Assembly (NCBI GenBank): GCA_046347945.1
Contig: JAXMFB010000003.1
Span: 62,001-126,000, forward strand
Source: Zeimonas sp046347945
Lineage (GTDB): Bacteria; Pseudomonadota; Gammaproteobacteria; Burkholderiales; Burkholderiaceae_E
Direction of reading: 5' to 3'
DNA: 64,000 nucleotides
The notes under the pieces were generated by a model. The model ran no database searches, was not told the DNA's origin, and saw only the letters and a program-made list of their open reading frames with translations. Position numbers and translations under genes: made by a program. Positions 42,537 through 53,581 of this stretch are shown here, one piece after another (the first letter of the stretch is position 1; every line of letters begins with the position of its first letter).

Positions 42537-42574
42537 GTCGCCCGGCAGCCGCCCGGGCCGACTTCCTGCGCCGG

Positions 42575-43501
42575 TCAAGGGCTGCCGAGGCGGTCATCGG
42601 GGATGCGGTTGTCGAGGCAGGTCGCGCGCAGGCACTCCAGGAACTCCAGCATCCGTCCGTCAGGCGGGCGCGGCCCCCGCGTGTACGCGTACACGCCGAA
42701 CCGGATCGGCGGTTCGATCGGCCGAACGATCAGGTCGAACGATCCGGCGCCGGCGGTGAACTCGTCGACCACCGCGCATCCGGTGCCTGCGGCGACCAGT
42801 CCGAGGGCAAAGTAGTAGGTCTGGACCTGGATGCCGGGCACCCCGGTCAGGCCGTGCTCGGTGAGTGCGTGATTGAGGCTGGTGCCGAGATGATGTCCGG
42901 TGTTCAGTCCGATCAGGCGGCGTTCGTCGAGGTCGCGCAGCCGGACCGGCCCGCCGGTGGCGGCTGCGCGGCTCGTGGGGTGGTCGATGTACAGCATCCG
43001 GCCGACGGCCAGCAGGGTGGCCTCGATCCCGATCGGGGTGGCCTCGCCCGACTCCGGCCCGAACCCGATGCCGAGGTCGAACTCGCGGGCGAGCAGGCAG
43101 CTGATGATCTCGGACGAGTGGCGCGCGGCGATCTCGATCATCGTTTCCGGATGCCGCTTCCTGAACGATTGCACGGCGCGCGGCACGACGCTGAACCCCA
43201 AGCTCGGCAGGCAGGCCACCCTCAGGCGGGTATCGAGCCGCTGGCGCAGGATGCGCGCGGTGTCGCGGGTTCGCTCGAGTGCGGCGAACACCTTCTCGAC
43301 TTCGACCAGCAGCAGTTCCGCCTCGTCGGTCGGGTACACGCGACCTCGGCTGCGGCGAAACAGCGGGAAGCCGAGCCGTTGCTCGGCATGCTTGAGCACC
43401 TTGCTCGCAGCGGGCTGTGTAATCGACAGCGCCTCGGCCGCGGCGCTGATCGAGCCGGTCTTCTTGATCGCGTACAGGATTTCGACGTGGCGCAGGCGCA
43501 T
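42575..43501 (-). CDS. LysR-family transcriptional regulator
   Basis: This 308-residue protein has the N-terminal HTH EILYAIKKTGSISAAAEALSITQPAASKVLKHAEQ. The effector domain follows (PSLGFSVVPRAVQSFRKRHPETMIEI, EFDLGIGFGPESGE). It is convergent with the catabolic operon and divergent from the Liv operon with a 207-bp gap containing a 5-bp dyad. It could therefore control the Liv genes, the catabolic operon, or both; the divergent arrangement favours the former. Confidence 0.9.
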   Translation of the reverse strand: MRLRHVEILYAIKKTGSISAAAEALSITQPAASKVLKHAEQRLGFPLFRRSRGRVYPTDEAELLLVEVEKVFAALERTRDTARILRQRLDTRLRVACLPSLGFSVVPRAVQSFRKRHPETMIEIAARHSSEIISCLLAREFDLGIGFGPESGEATPIGIEATLLAVGRMLYIDHPTSRAAATGGPVRLRDLDERRLIGLNTGHHLGTSLNHALTEHGLTGVPGIQVQTYYFALGLVAAGTGCAVVDEFTAGAGSFDLIVRPIEPPIRFGVYAYTRGPRPPDGRMLEFLECLRATCLDNRIPDDRLGSP

Positions 43502-43652
43502 TCGCCGATTATCCCCCGGCGCAGCCGGCCGGGTGGGCGTGGAAGTGGCGCGAGCCGACGCTGGTCAAGAAGTCGTGTTCATCGCCGTCCCACCGTCAGC
43601 AGCCACTCGTTCGAGACGCTGCGCCCGATCATCACCGGGTGATTTCCGCAGC

Positions 43653-43678
43653 TTGACAACTTTCTATAGGGTAATAGA
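43653..43678 (+). promoter_or_regulatory. TTGACA box and TCTAT-N6-ATAGA dyad before the Liv operon
   Basis: A consensus -35 hexamer TTGACA is at 43653-43658. Just downstream TCTAT (43663-43667) and ATAGA (43674-43678) form a perfect inverted repeat with six bases between, the size of a LysR half-site dyad. No good -10 hexamer is found at 16-18 bases, so the promoter may be activator-dependent. It lies about 30 bases before the livH start and 150 from the divergent LysR gene. Confidence 0.4.
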
Positions 43679-43708
43679 CGATCGCCTCCCGGCGACAGGG
43701 CGCGCGCA

Positions 43709-44745
43709 TTGGATTCGACGATCTTCCTGTTCCTCGTCCAGGACGGGGTCATCAACGGCGCGATCTACGCGCTGGCGGCGATCGCGCTGGTGCTGGTGTT
43801 CGCGGTCACGCGCGTCATCCTGGTGCCGCAGGGCGAATACATCGCGTTCGGCGCGATGACCGTCGCCGCGCTCGAGGCCGGGCGCACGCCGCCGACGATC
43901 TGGCTGCTGGTGGCGCTGGGCGTGTTGTCGGCGCTCGCGGCGCTGGCGCAGAACCGGCGCACGCTCGGGGCGGGCCTCGTCGCGCGGATCGTCGCGTTCG
44001 ACCTGGTGCTGCCGGGCGCGCTGGCCGCGCTCACGCTGGCGCTGGCGCCGCTGAAGCTGGGGCCCGCGGTCTACGTTCCGCTCGCGGTCGCGCTGATCGT
44101 GCCGATGGGGCCGATGATCTACCGGGTGGCGTTCGCGCCGATGGCGCAGGCGAGCGTGCTGGTGCTCCTCATCGCGTCGTTCGGCGTGCACTTCTCGCTG
44201 ATGGGGCTCGGGCTCGTGTTCTTCGGCCCTGAGGGCATCGGCACGCAGCCGCTGCTCGCCGGCGACTTCTCGCTGGGCGGCATCCCGATCACCGGGCAGA
44301 GCGTCGTGGTCGTCGGCACGACGGTACTGCTGCTGGTCGCGTTCGCGCTGTTCTTCGAGCGCACGCTGATGGGCAAGGCGCTGCGCGCGTGCTCGTCGAA
44401 CCGGCTCGGCGCGCGGCTGGTCGGCATCCCGACCACGACCGCGGGCAGCGTCGCGTTCGCGCTGGCCGCGGCGATGGGCGCGATCTCCGGGGTGCTGGCC
44501 GGCCCGATCGTCACGATCTACTACGACAGCGGGTTCCTGATCGGGCTGAAGGCCTTCGTCGCCGCGATCCTCGGCGGGCTGGTGAGCTTCCCGCTGACGG
44601 TGCTGGCCTCGCTGGGCGTGGGTATCGCCGAGGCGTTCTTCTCGTTCTGGACCAGCAACTTCAAGGAAGTGCTGGTGTTCACCCTGATCCTGCCGGTGCT
44701 GCTGTGGCGTTCGCTGCGCACGCCGGTGCATGCCGAGGAAGACTG

Positions 44746-44746
<1 letters not shown>
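43709..44746 (+). CDS. livH: Branched-chain-type ABC transporter permease (LivH)
   Basis: This 345-residue protein starts at TTG 43709. DGVINGAIYALAAIALVLVFAVTRVILVPQGEYIAFGAM is the LivH N-terminus, and GKALRACSSNRLGARLVGIPTT is the cytoplasmic EAA-like loop. A hydrophilic insertion around residues 75-95 is followed by further membrane helices. It forms the permease with the LivM part of the next gene. The transporter type carries amino acids but also aromatic carboxylates. Confidence 0.9.
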
Positions 44747-46511
<1,765 letters not shown>

Positions 46512-46515
<4 letters not shown>

Positions 46516-47273
46516 GCGCCGCCCCTTCGGGTGCGGCCGCTCCGGGCGCAACCCTTCCCCATCTCGCGGTGCACGACCTGTCGGTGCGCTACGGCCGCAC
46601 CGAGGCGGTGTCGGGCGTGTCGATCGCGGTGCCGCGCGGCGCGCTGGTCACGATCATCGGCGCCAACGGCGCCGGCAAGAGCACGCTGCTCAATGCGGTG
46701 ATGGGCGTGCTGCCGGCGCGCGGCGGCATTCGTTTCGACGGGCGCGAGGTGTCCGCGCTGCCGCTCGAGGCGCGCGTCGGGCTCGGGCTGAGCCTGGTGC
46801 CCGAGCGGCGCGAGTTGTTCGCCGACCTCAGCGTCGAGGACAACCTGCGGCTCGGCGCGTTCCGGCGTCGGCGCGACGAGCGCGACGGCGCGCTCGAGGA
46901 CGTCTATGCGCAGTTCCCGCGGCTGCGCGAGCGCCATCGGCAGCTCGCCGGCACGCTGTCGGGTGGCGAGCGGCAGATGCTCGCGATGGGGCGCGCACTG
47001 ATGTCGCGGCCGTCGCTGCTGATGCTCGACGAACCGAGCCTCGGCCTGGCGCCGAAGATCGTCGCCGAGGTGTTCGAGCGGCTGGTGGCGCTGCGCGCGA
47101 GCGGCGTCTCGCTGCTGCTGGTCGAGCAGAACGCGCGCGCGGCGCTGCGCGTCGCGGACTATGCTTACGTGCTCGAACTGGGCAGCGTCACCACGCACGG
47201 GCCGGCCGCGGCGATCGCCGACGACGAGCGACTGGTCGAGAGTTACCTGGGGATGGGCGGCGCGGAGTACTGA
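46512..47273 (+). CDS. livF: ABC transporter ATP-binding protein (LivF)
   Basis: This 253-residue protein starts at GTG 46512 (GTGA overlap). Walker A IIGANGAGKSTLLNAVMG, the LivF-typical LVPERRELFADLSVEDNL, signature GTLSGGERQMLAMGRAL and Walker B LLMLDEPSLGL are all present. It is the second ATPase of the Liv system, pairing with the LivG half of the fusion. Confidence 0.93.
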
Positions 47274-47326
47274 GCCGCGCGGACCCGCATTGAGCCACCG
47301 CAGTACGACGAAGACGGGAGACGAAG

Positions 47327-48484
47327 ATGAGAAAGAGCAGGACGATCGTGGCCGCGATCGCGGCGGCCTTCGGCATCGCGATGGCCGGCACGGCGCTGGC
47401 GCAGATCAAGGTCGGCATCACCGTCTCGGCCAGCGGGCCGGGCGCGGCGCTCGGGCAGCCGCAGATGCGCACCGTGCAGTCCCTGCCGAAGGAGATCGGC
47501 GGCCAGAAGGTCACCTACGTCGCGCTCGACGACGAGTCCGATCCGACCAAGTCGGCGCAGAACGCGCGCAAGCTCATCACCGAGGAGAAGGTCGACGTGC
47601 TGATCGGCTCGTCGCTGACGCCCACCAGCCTGCCGCTGATCGACATCGCGGCCGAGACGAAGACGCCGCTGATGACGCTGGCCGCCGCCGCGGTGCTCGT
47701 CACGCCGATGGACGAGAAGAGGCGCTGGGTCTACAAGGTCGTGCCGAACGACGACCTGATGGCCGCCGCGATTCTCGACTACATCGCGAAGAGCGGCGTG
47801 AAGGCGCTCGGCTACATCGGCGTGTCCGACGGCTACGGCGAGGGCTACTACAAGGCGTTGAGCGAGATGGCGCCGAAGATGGGCATCAAGCTCACGACGC
47901 ACGAGGTCTACGCGCGCAGCGACTCGAGCGTCACCGGCCAGGCCCTGAAGGTGATCGCGACCAGGCCCGACGCCGTGTTCATCGCGTCGGCCGGCACGCC
48001 GGCGGTGCTGCCGCAGAAGGCGCTGCGCGAGCGCGGCTACAAGGGCCCGATCTTCCAGACGCACGGCGTGTCCACCGAGGAGTTCATCAAGCTCGGCGGC
48101 AAGGACGTCGAGGGGGCGATCTACTCGGGCGAGGCGTTCACGATCGCGCAGGACCTGCCCGCCGGAAGCCCGTTCCGGAAGCCGGTCGAGGCATACATCA
48201 AGGCCTATCGCGAGACGCACGGGCAGCCGCCGAACATCTTCGGTGCGCACCTGTGGGACACGGTCGAGCTGGTGGCGCGCGCGGTGCCCAACGCGCTGAA
48301 GGGTGGCAAGCCCGGCACGCCCGAGTTCCGCGCCGCGCTGCGCGACGAGATCGAGCGTGGCAAGGACGTCTACCTGAACAACGGCGTGTCCACGATGAGC
48401 CCGACCGACCACAACGGCTACGACCGGCGCTCGACGTTCCTGATCAAGGTGGAGAACGGCGCGTTCAGGCTGGTCAAGCAGTAA
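47327..48484 (+). CDS. Liv-type periplasmic substrate-binding protein
   Basis: This 385-residue protein has a signal peptide (ending GTALAQ). IKVGITVSASGPGAALGQPQM, DPTKSAQNARKLITEEKVDVLIGSSLTPTSLPLIDIA and VFIASAGTPAVLPQKALRERG are type I periplasmic-binding-protein patterns of the LivK/amide group. The linked acyl-CoA ligase suggests an aromatic or other carboxylic acid as ligand instead of a branched amino acid; this is inference. Confidence 0.9.
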   Translation: MRKSRTIVAAIAAAFGIAMAGTALAQIKVGITVSASGPGAALGQPQMRTVQSLPKEIGGQKVTYVALDDESDPTKSAQNARKLITEEKVDVLIGSSLTPTSLPLIDIAAETKTPLMTLAAAAVLVTPMDEKRRWVYKVVPNDDLMAAAILDYIAKSGVKALGYIGVSDGYGEGYYKALSEMAPKMGIKLTTHEVYARSDSSVTGQALKVIATRPDAVFIASAGTPAVLPQKALRERGYKGPIFQTHGVSTEEFIKLGGKDVEGAIYSGEAFTIAQDLPAGSPFRKPVEAYIKAYRETHGQPPNIFGAHLWDTVELVARAVPNALKGGKPGTPEFRAALRDEIERGKDVYLNNGVSTMSPTDHNGYDRRSTFLIKVENGAFRLVKQ

Positions 48485-48506
48485 CGGTGCGCGAGGAGGC
48501 ACGGCG

Positions 48507-50075
48507 ATGAACCTCGCCCGCCTGCTCAACGAGACCGCGCGCGTGCACGCGGCGCGCACCGCGCTCGTCGACGCCGAGTTCACGCTCAGCTGGGCGCAGT
48601 GGTTCGAGCGGATGCGCCGCGCCGCCGCGATGCTCGCGGCGGCCGGCGCCGGGCCGGGCGCGCGCTTCGGCCTGCTGATGAAGAACGGCTTTCGTCAGGC
48701 CGAATCGATCTGGGCGGGCCACTGGGGCGGCGCGGTGCCGGTGCCGGTGAACTGGCGGCTCGCGCCGCCCGAGATCGCCGACATCCTCGACGACGCGGGC
48801 TGCGAGGTGGTGATCGTCGACCCCGAGTTCGCGCCGTTGTTCGAGGCGCCGCCGCTCGCCGCGTGGCGCGCGCGCACGATCGTCGCCGGCGCCGACCAGG
48901 GCGACTACGAGCGGCTGCTTGCGGCGAGTGCGCCGGCGCCGATGCACGACGGCGGCGACGATGCCGAGGCGATCGTCCTCTACACCGGGGGGACGACCGG
49001 TCGCAGCAAGGGCGTGCGGCTGTCGCACCGCAACCTCGCGTGGAACTCGATCCAGGTCGGGCTCGCGCTGGGCATCCGCCAGGACGACGTGACGCTGACG
49101 GTCGCGCCGATGTTCCACGCGGCGGCGTTGTGCAGCAACATCACGACGCTGCTGGGCGGCACGCATGCGTACCTGCGCCAGTTCTCGCCGCAGGCCATGC
49201 TCGAGGCGGTCGAGCGATGGGGCATCCGCTTCACCACCGTCGTGCCGACGATGCTGAAGATGGTGATCGACGATCCCGGCGCGGCACGCTTCGACCGCTC
49301 GTCGCTGCGCGTGATCTTCTACGGCTCGTCGCCGATGCCGGTGTCGTGGCTGCGCGCGGCGATCGGCTTCTTTCCGAACGCGGGGTTCCACCAGGCCTAC
49401 GGACTCACCGAGACCGCGCCGATCCTCACGATCCTCGGCGACGACGAGCACCGGGCCGGCATCGCGGCCGACGACGCGGCGATCCTCGGCTCGGCCGGCC
49501 GGCCGCTGGTGGGCGTCGAGATGCGGATCGTCGACGATGCGGGCGTCGAGCTCGACGTCGGGCAACCGGGCGAGATCCGGGTGCGCGCGCCGGGCGTGAT
49601 GCTCGGTTATCACGACCGGCCGGCCGAGACCGCCGCGGTGTTGCAGGACGGCTGGTTCAGCACCGGCGACGTCGGCGCGCTCGACGCGAGCGGCCGGCTG
49701 ACGATCCTCGATCGCAAGAAGGACCTGATCATCACCGGCGGCGAGAACGTCTACTCGGTCGACGTGGAGGCGGTGCTCGCGCGGCATCCGGCGGTGGCCG
49801 AGGTGGCGGTGATCGGCGTGCCCGACGACCGGCTCGGCGAGGCGGTTGCGGCGGTCGTCGTGCTGCGACCCGGTGCGACGCTCGGCGCCGAGGAACTGGT
49901 CGCGCACTGCCGCGCGTCGATCGGCGCCTACAAGGTGCCGCGGCACGTTCGCTTCGTCGACGCGCTGCCGAGGACGGCAGTCGGCAAGGTGCGCAAGAGC
50001 GCGCTGCGCGACGACTGGGAGACGGTGGAGCGGACGGAGCCGCCGGAGCAGGCGGGCGGCGGCCGGCGCGCCTGA
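48507..50075 (+). CDS. AMP-binding acyl-CoA synthetase
   Basis: This 522-residue protein starts at ATG 48507 after GAGGAGG. The P-loop is VLYTGGTTGRSKGVRLSH, followed by FHQAYGLTETAP, WFSTGDVG, DRKKDLIITGGENVYSVDVE and C-terminal Lys motif TAVGKVRKSALR. It forms acyl-AMP and then acyl-CoA. As last gene of the Liv operon it probably activates the imported acid. Confidence 0.92.
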   Translation: MNLARLLNETARVHAARTALVDAEFTLSWAQWFERMRRAAAMLAAAGAGPGARFGLLMKNGFRQAESIWAGHWGGAVPVPVNWRLAPPEIADILDDAGCEVVIVDPEFAPLFEAPPLAAWRARTIVAGADQGDYERLLAASAPAPMHDGGDDAEAIVLYTGGTTGRSKGVRLSHRNLAWNSIQVGLALGIRQDDVTLTVAPMFHAAALCSNITTLLGGTHAYLRQFSPQAMLEAVERWGIRFTTVVPTMLKMVIDDPGAARFDRSSLRVIFYGSSPMPVSWLRAAIGFFPNAGFHQAYGLTETAPILTILGDDEHRAGIAADDAAILGSAGRPLVGVEMRIVDDAGVELDVGQPGEIRVRAPGVMLGYHDRPAETAAVLQDGWFSTGDVGALDASGRLTILDRKKDLIITGGENVYSVDVEAVLARHPAVAEVAVIGVPDDRLGEAVAAVVVLRPGATLGAEELVAHCRASIGAYKVPRHVRFVDALPRTAVGKVRKSALRDDWETVERTEPPEQAGGGRRA

Positions 50076-50101
50076 TTCAGCGCGGGGCCGGCGCGGCCGA
50101 T

Positions 50102-50401
50102 TCAGCGCGGCACGCCGCCTGCCGCGGCACCTGTTCCTTCGGCCAGCACGTAGCGCAGGCACTCCTCGACGCCGGCCGGCGACAGCGCCTCGCCGGGGCG
50201 CGGCCTGAGCGCCAGCACCGTCGTCTCGCCGTCGCGCCGCGTGTCGCAGTCGCCGATCTTCGCGCACTCGCCGCTCGGGCACGACCACCAGCTCTGCCCT
50301 CGGCAGGCGCAGACCTTGTCGAAGACCTCCTGTTCGTTGCGCGTGGCGCCTTCGATCCGTACCAGCAATTCGTCGCCGTGCCTTTCGATCCTGAAGCCCA
50401 T
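50102..50401 (-). CDS. Small Cys-rich protein of unknown function
   Basis: This 99-residue protein starts at ATG 50401 with GGAGGGG upstream. MGFRIERHGDELLVRIEG is followed by a Cys-rich centre with CACRG, WWSCPSGECAKIGDC (five Cys in about 20 residues) and a helical end. The spacing suggests a metal or Fe-S site or disulfides, but there is no signal peptide. No family recognised. Convergent with the acyl-CoA synthetase. Confidence 0.65.
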   Translation of the reverse strand: MGFRIERHGDELLVRIEGATRNEQEVFDKVCACRGQSWWSCPSGECAKIGDCDTRRDGETTVLALRPRPGEALSPAGVEECLRYVLAEGTGAAAGGVPR

Positions 50402-50635
50402 GTCCCCTCCTGCGCGGGCGTGACGGCGCGTCGGGTCGCGCGCCGCATCGGGGTTCACTGTATGCCCGCGGGCGGGGCTGTCAATGCGCGGACGCAAGGA
50501 AGGCCGGTATTCGAGGCCCGCTCGTGCGAAGGCGTGCCCTGGTGGATCGCGGCGGCGCCCGGCCGGTGCGGACGGCTATCATCGGCCCGGCAGGCACCCG
50601 GCACGCGCGGGTGTCGTTCACGCCCGGGCCCGCTC

Positions 50636-51259
50636 ATGGACACCGTCGCAGTCATCGACTTCGAGACCACCGGCATCTCGCCGGACGCCGGCGCGCGCGC
50701 GACCGAGATCGCCGTGGTGCTGGTGAGCGACGGCCGCGTCGTCGGGCGCTACCAGAGCCTGATGAACGCGGGGGCCTGGGTGCCGCCGTTCATCGAGCAG
50801 CTGACCGGCATCACCAACGAGATGGTGCGCGCGGCCCCGCCGGCGGCGAAGGTGATGCGCGAAGTCGCCGACTTCGTCGGCGCGCATCCGATGGTCGCGC
50901 ACAACGCGTCGTTCGATTGCAGGTTCTGGGACGCCGAACTGGGCCGGATCAGCAAGACGCGCGTGCAGGCGTTCGCCTGCACGATGCTGCTCGCGCGGCG
51001 CATCTATCCCGAGGCGCCGAACCACAAGCTGGGCACGCTGGTGGAGTTCGCGGACCTGCCGGTGGCGGGCCGCCATCACCGCGCGCTGGCCGACGCCGAG
51101 ATGGCGGCCAGCCTGCTGCTGAAGCTCGAGCAGGAGCTCGAGCGACGCTTCGGCCTCGGTCCGATCACGCACGAACTGTTGCGGGAGATCCAGTCGTCGT
51201 CGCGCCACGCGATGCGCGACTGCATCGCTCGCCACGGCGGTCGCGTCCGGCGCGTGTAA
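50636..51259 (+). CDS. DEDDh 3'-5' exonuclease (DnaQ-like)
   Basis: This 207-residue protein shows ExoI AVIDFETTGISPD (Asp, Glu), ExoII VAHNASFDCRFW (Asp) and ExoIII HHRALADAEMAA (His, Asp). LTGITNEMVRAAP is typical of the epsilon-like family. It degrades single-stranded DNA or RNA 3' ends. It is not part of a polymerase operon, so it is more likely a free-standing exonuclease than the replicative proofreader. Confidence 0.9.
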   Translation: MDTVAVIDFETTGISPDAGARATEIAVVLVSDGRVVGRYQSLMNAGAWVPPFIEQLTGITNEMVRAAPPAAKVMREVADFVGAHPMVAHNASFDCRFWDAELGRISKTRVQAFACTMLLARRIYPEAPNHKLGTLVEFADLPVAGRHHRALADAEMAASLLLKLEQELERRFGLGPITHELLREIQSSSRHAMRDCIARHGGRVRRV

Positions 51260-51375
51260 CAGCGGATGAACCGCGCGCCGCGACGGCGTAGCATTTGCTT
51301 CCCCCGGTTCGTCCGGCGGACGGACCGGCCCGATCGATGACCCCGACAGCCCTTCAATCTTCGCGAGGAGGCACC

Positions 51376-52035
51376 ATGGCGACTTCGATGACCGACCAGT
51401 ACCTGGCGAACAACAAGCAGTACGCGGGCGGGCAGGCGATCCACCAACCCGCGTATCCCGGCAAGCAGCCCATCCAGCCGTCGAAGCGCGTCGCGGTCGT
51501 GGCGTGCATGGACGCGCGCCTGGACGTCGAAGACCTGCTCGGACTGCAGACCGGTGACGCGCACATCATCCGCAACGCCGGCGGCGTCGTGAACGACGAC
51601 GCGATCCGCTGCCTGATCATCTCGCACCACCTGCTGAACACCAACGAGATCATCCTGATCCATCACACGCGTTGCGGGATGCTCGCGTTCACCGACGATC
51701 TGCTGAAGGCCGGCCTCGAGGGCGACCCGGCTGCCGAAAAGCTGCTGGGCCAGGCGACGGGGCGCATGTTCAGGAGCTGCGGCAAGTGCGCGCCGACGCC
51801 GGCCTCGTTCAACGCCTTCCGCGGGCAGATCGAGCCGCTGGATGCGCCGCGCAGCGCGCAGAGCACCGAGCGGCTGCAGTGGGACGTGCGACGCGGGATG
51901 TCGGCGATCATCAACCATCCGTGGCTGCCGTCGAGCGGGCCCGATGCGGTGACGGTGCGCGGCTTCATCTACGACGTCGATACCGGGCGGCTCGAGGAGG
52001 TCGGTTACCCCGGGCCGATGGGGTCGATCGGCTGA
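51376..52035 (+). CDS. Beta-class carbonic anhydrase
   Basis: This 219-residue protein has a strong GGAGG site. Zinc ligands are C44 with D46/R48 in VACMDARLD and His/Cys in ILIHHTRCGML. HIIRNAGGVV is the other conserved block. It interconverts CO2 and bicarbonate. The insertion after the second zinc motif (FRSCGKCAPTPASFNAFRG) distinguishes it from the minimal Rv1284-like form of about 163 residues. Confidence 0.9.
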   Translation: MATSMTDQYLANNKQYAGGQAIHQPAYPGKQPIQPSKRVAVVACMDARLDVEDLLGLQTGDAHIIRNAGGVVNDDAIRCLIISHHLLNTNEIILIHHTRCGMLAFTDDLLKAGLEGDPAAEKLLGQATGRMFRSCGKCAPTPASFNAFRGQIEPLDAPRSAQSTERLQWDVRRGMSAIINHPWLPSSGPDAVTVRGFIYDVDTGRLEEVGYPGPMGSIG

Positions 52036-52125
52036 TGCGGGCCGTCGTCGTCTCGAGGCCGGGGCGATGCGCCCGGCGGGCGGAACGTTCATACTCCCGA
52101 CCGATATCCGGCCCGGAGACGCACC

Positions 52126-52572
52126 ATGTACGACCGCATCCTCGTTCCCATCGACGGCAGCCCGACCTCGGCACGCGCGCTCGCCGAGGCGGCCGGCCTC
52201 GCGCGCCTGTGCGCGGCGACGCTGCGCCTGCTTCACGTGATGGATCCACTGATGCACGTCACCGGCTACGAGCGGCCGGAAGTCTTCGTGCGCGAGATCG
52301 AACCGGCGCTGCGCAAGGCCGCGCAGGACCTGCTCGCGAAGGCGCGCGACGGCGTCGCCGACGAGCGCGTGAAGGTCGAGACCGCGCTGGTCGACAGCGT
52401 GGGCCAGCGCGTGTCGGACATCATCCTGGACCAGGCGGCCGCCTGGCCCGCTGACCTGATCGTGATCGGCACCCACGGCCGGCGCGGCGTCGACCGCGTG
52501 CTGATGGGCAGCGACGCCGAGCAGGTCGCGCGGCGCTCGCCGGTGCCGGTGCTGCTGGTGCGGCTGCGATGA
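52126..52572 (+). CDS. Universal stress protein (UspA family)
   Basis: This 148-residue protein starts MYDRILVPIDGSPTSARALAEAAGLA. The ATP-binding end is VIGTHGRRGVDRVLMGSDAEQVARRSPVPVLLVR (G-2x-G-9x-G-S pattern). It is a cytoplasmic nucleotide-binding stress protein. Monocistronic by spacing. Confidence 0.93.
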   Translation: MYDRILVPIDGSPTSARALAEAAGLARLCAATLRLLHVMDPLMHVTGYERPEVFVREIEPALRKAAQDLLAKARDGVADERVKVETALVDSVGQRVSDIILDQAAAWPADLIVIGTHGRRGVDRVLMGSDAEQVARRSPVPVLLVRLR

Positions 52573-52645
52573 AGGGGGCGGCGTCGATGCGAACGAGCGG
52601 CGCCCCGGTTTGGCCATCGATTCCGACTGGTTCAGACCGGTCGAG

Positions 52646-52939
52646 ATGAAACCCACCCTGGTTGCGGCCGAGCCCGTCAGCGCCTACGACGCCAGGACGC
52701 AACTGCCGAAGTTGCTGGAACGCGCCGCGCGAGGCGAGCGCTTCGTGATCACGCGCCATGGGAAACCCGTCGCCCAGCTGATCCCGTTCGAGCAGGGCGA
52801 CGAGGCCGCGGTCCGGCAGGCGATCGACAAGGTCGAAGCCATCCGCGCCCGGTTGGCCCGCCAGGGCGTTACGCTCGCCAGCGTGCTCGCTTCCGGGGAG
52901 ACGGCGCGCGAAATGGCTCACGCCGGACACCGCTACTGA
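52646..52939 (+). CDS. Phd/YefM-type antitoxin
   Basis: This 97-residue protein reads VSAYDARTQLPKLLERAARGERFVITRHGKPVAQLIPF, the Phd N-terminal DNA-binding pattern. An acidic helix and tail follow. Start ATG 52646 after CGAGATG context; a longer form from 52610 is less likely. A PIN or Doc toxin gene would normally follow, but only a short VVLDEARA-like frame is seen after it, so the module appears to have lost its toxin. Confidence 0.8.
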   Translation: MKPTLVAAEPVSAYDARTQLPKLLERAARGERFVITRHGKPVAQLIPFEQGDEAAVRQAIDKVEAIRARLARQGVTLASVLASGETAREMAHAGHRY

Positions 52940-53024
52940 ACCGACGCCGGTGCGGCCATGGCTTGAGGGCGTTGTCGTGCTGGATGAAGCTCGTGCCTGA
53001 ACTCGCCGTCCGGCCCGCGGCCGC

Positions 53025-53411
53025 TCAACCGCCGGCCGATGCAGGCTTCGCGCCGTCGATGAGCCACTGCATCAGCCTGGTTGCCGTCTCCGGCGACAGC
53101 TGCTCGTGGGCGACGATACGGCGGAAGGGCTCTCCGCGACGCAGGTGCTCGGCTTCCTTCGCTGCGGCGCCGTCCTGCCCGCGCAGCTTCTCGTAGTGCG
53201 CGGCCATCCGCTCGAAGGTCGGCGCGTCGTGGCGCGCCGGCGTGCGGTGGCAGTTGTAGCAGCCCATGTGCAGCGCCAGCGCGGCGCCGCTCAGCTTGCT
53301 TTCGGCGAGCGCCGGGGCAGCCTGGCAGCCGGCCACGAAGAGCAGGCCGGCTGCGAGTCGCCGCAACGGCTGTGGAGAGGCGGTTCGGGTGCGAGTCGGG
53401 GTGCAGGCCAT
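53025..53411 (-). CDS. Periplasmic monohaem cytochrome c
   Basis: This 128-residue protein has a signal peptide ending ALAES (hydrophobic RLAAGLLFVAGCQAAPALA, possibly lipoprotein-like because of the Cys). The haem site is GCYNCHRTPAR. LSPETATRLMQWLIDGAK resembles the C-terminal helix of class I cytochromes, though the Met ligand is not obvious. It is an electron carrier of unknown partner. Confidence 0.8.
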   Translation of the reverse strand: MACTPTRTRTASPQPLRRLAAGLLFVAGCQAAPALAESKLSGAALALHMGCYNCHRTPARHDAPTFERMAAHYEKLRGQDGAAAKEAEHLRRGEPFRRIVAHEQLSPETATRLMQWLIDGAKPASAGG

Positions 53412-53581
53412 GGCGATGATCGGGCGTCGGAAGTTACAGCGGATGCGGGCAGTCTGAATCGGCGCGCGTGCCGTGGCAAGCGCCAGGCACCACGTCGCCG
53501 CGACGGAACGGCGACGGCGCGGCGACACCGAGCGCAGCCGCGCGTGGCTTGCGCGTGCAAACCCGTGCATGATGCGCGCGC

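Noticed and set aside
52940..53024. VapC/PIN toxin after the Phd antitoxin
   Set aside because: Only a VVLDEARA-like octapeptide precedes a stop; too short to support even a relic.
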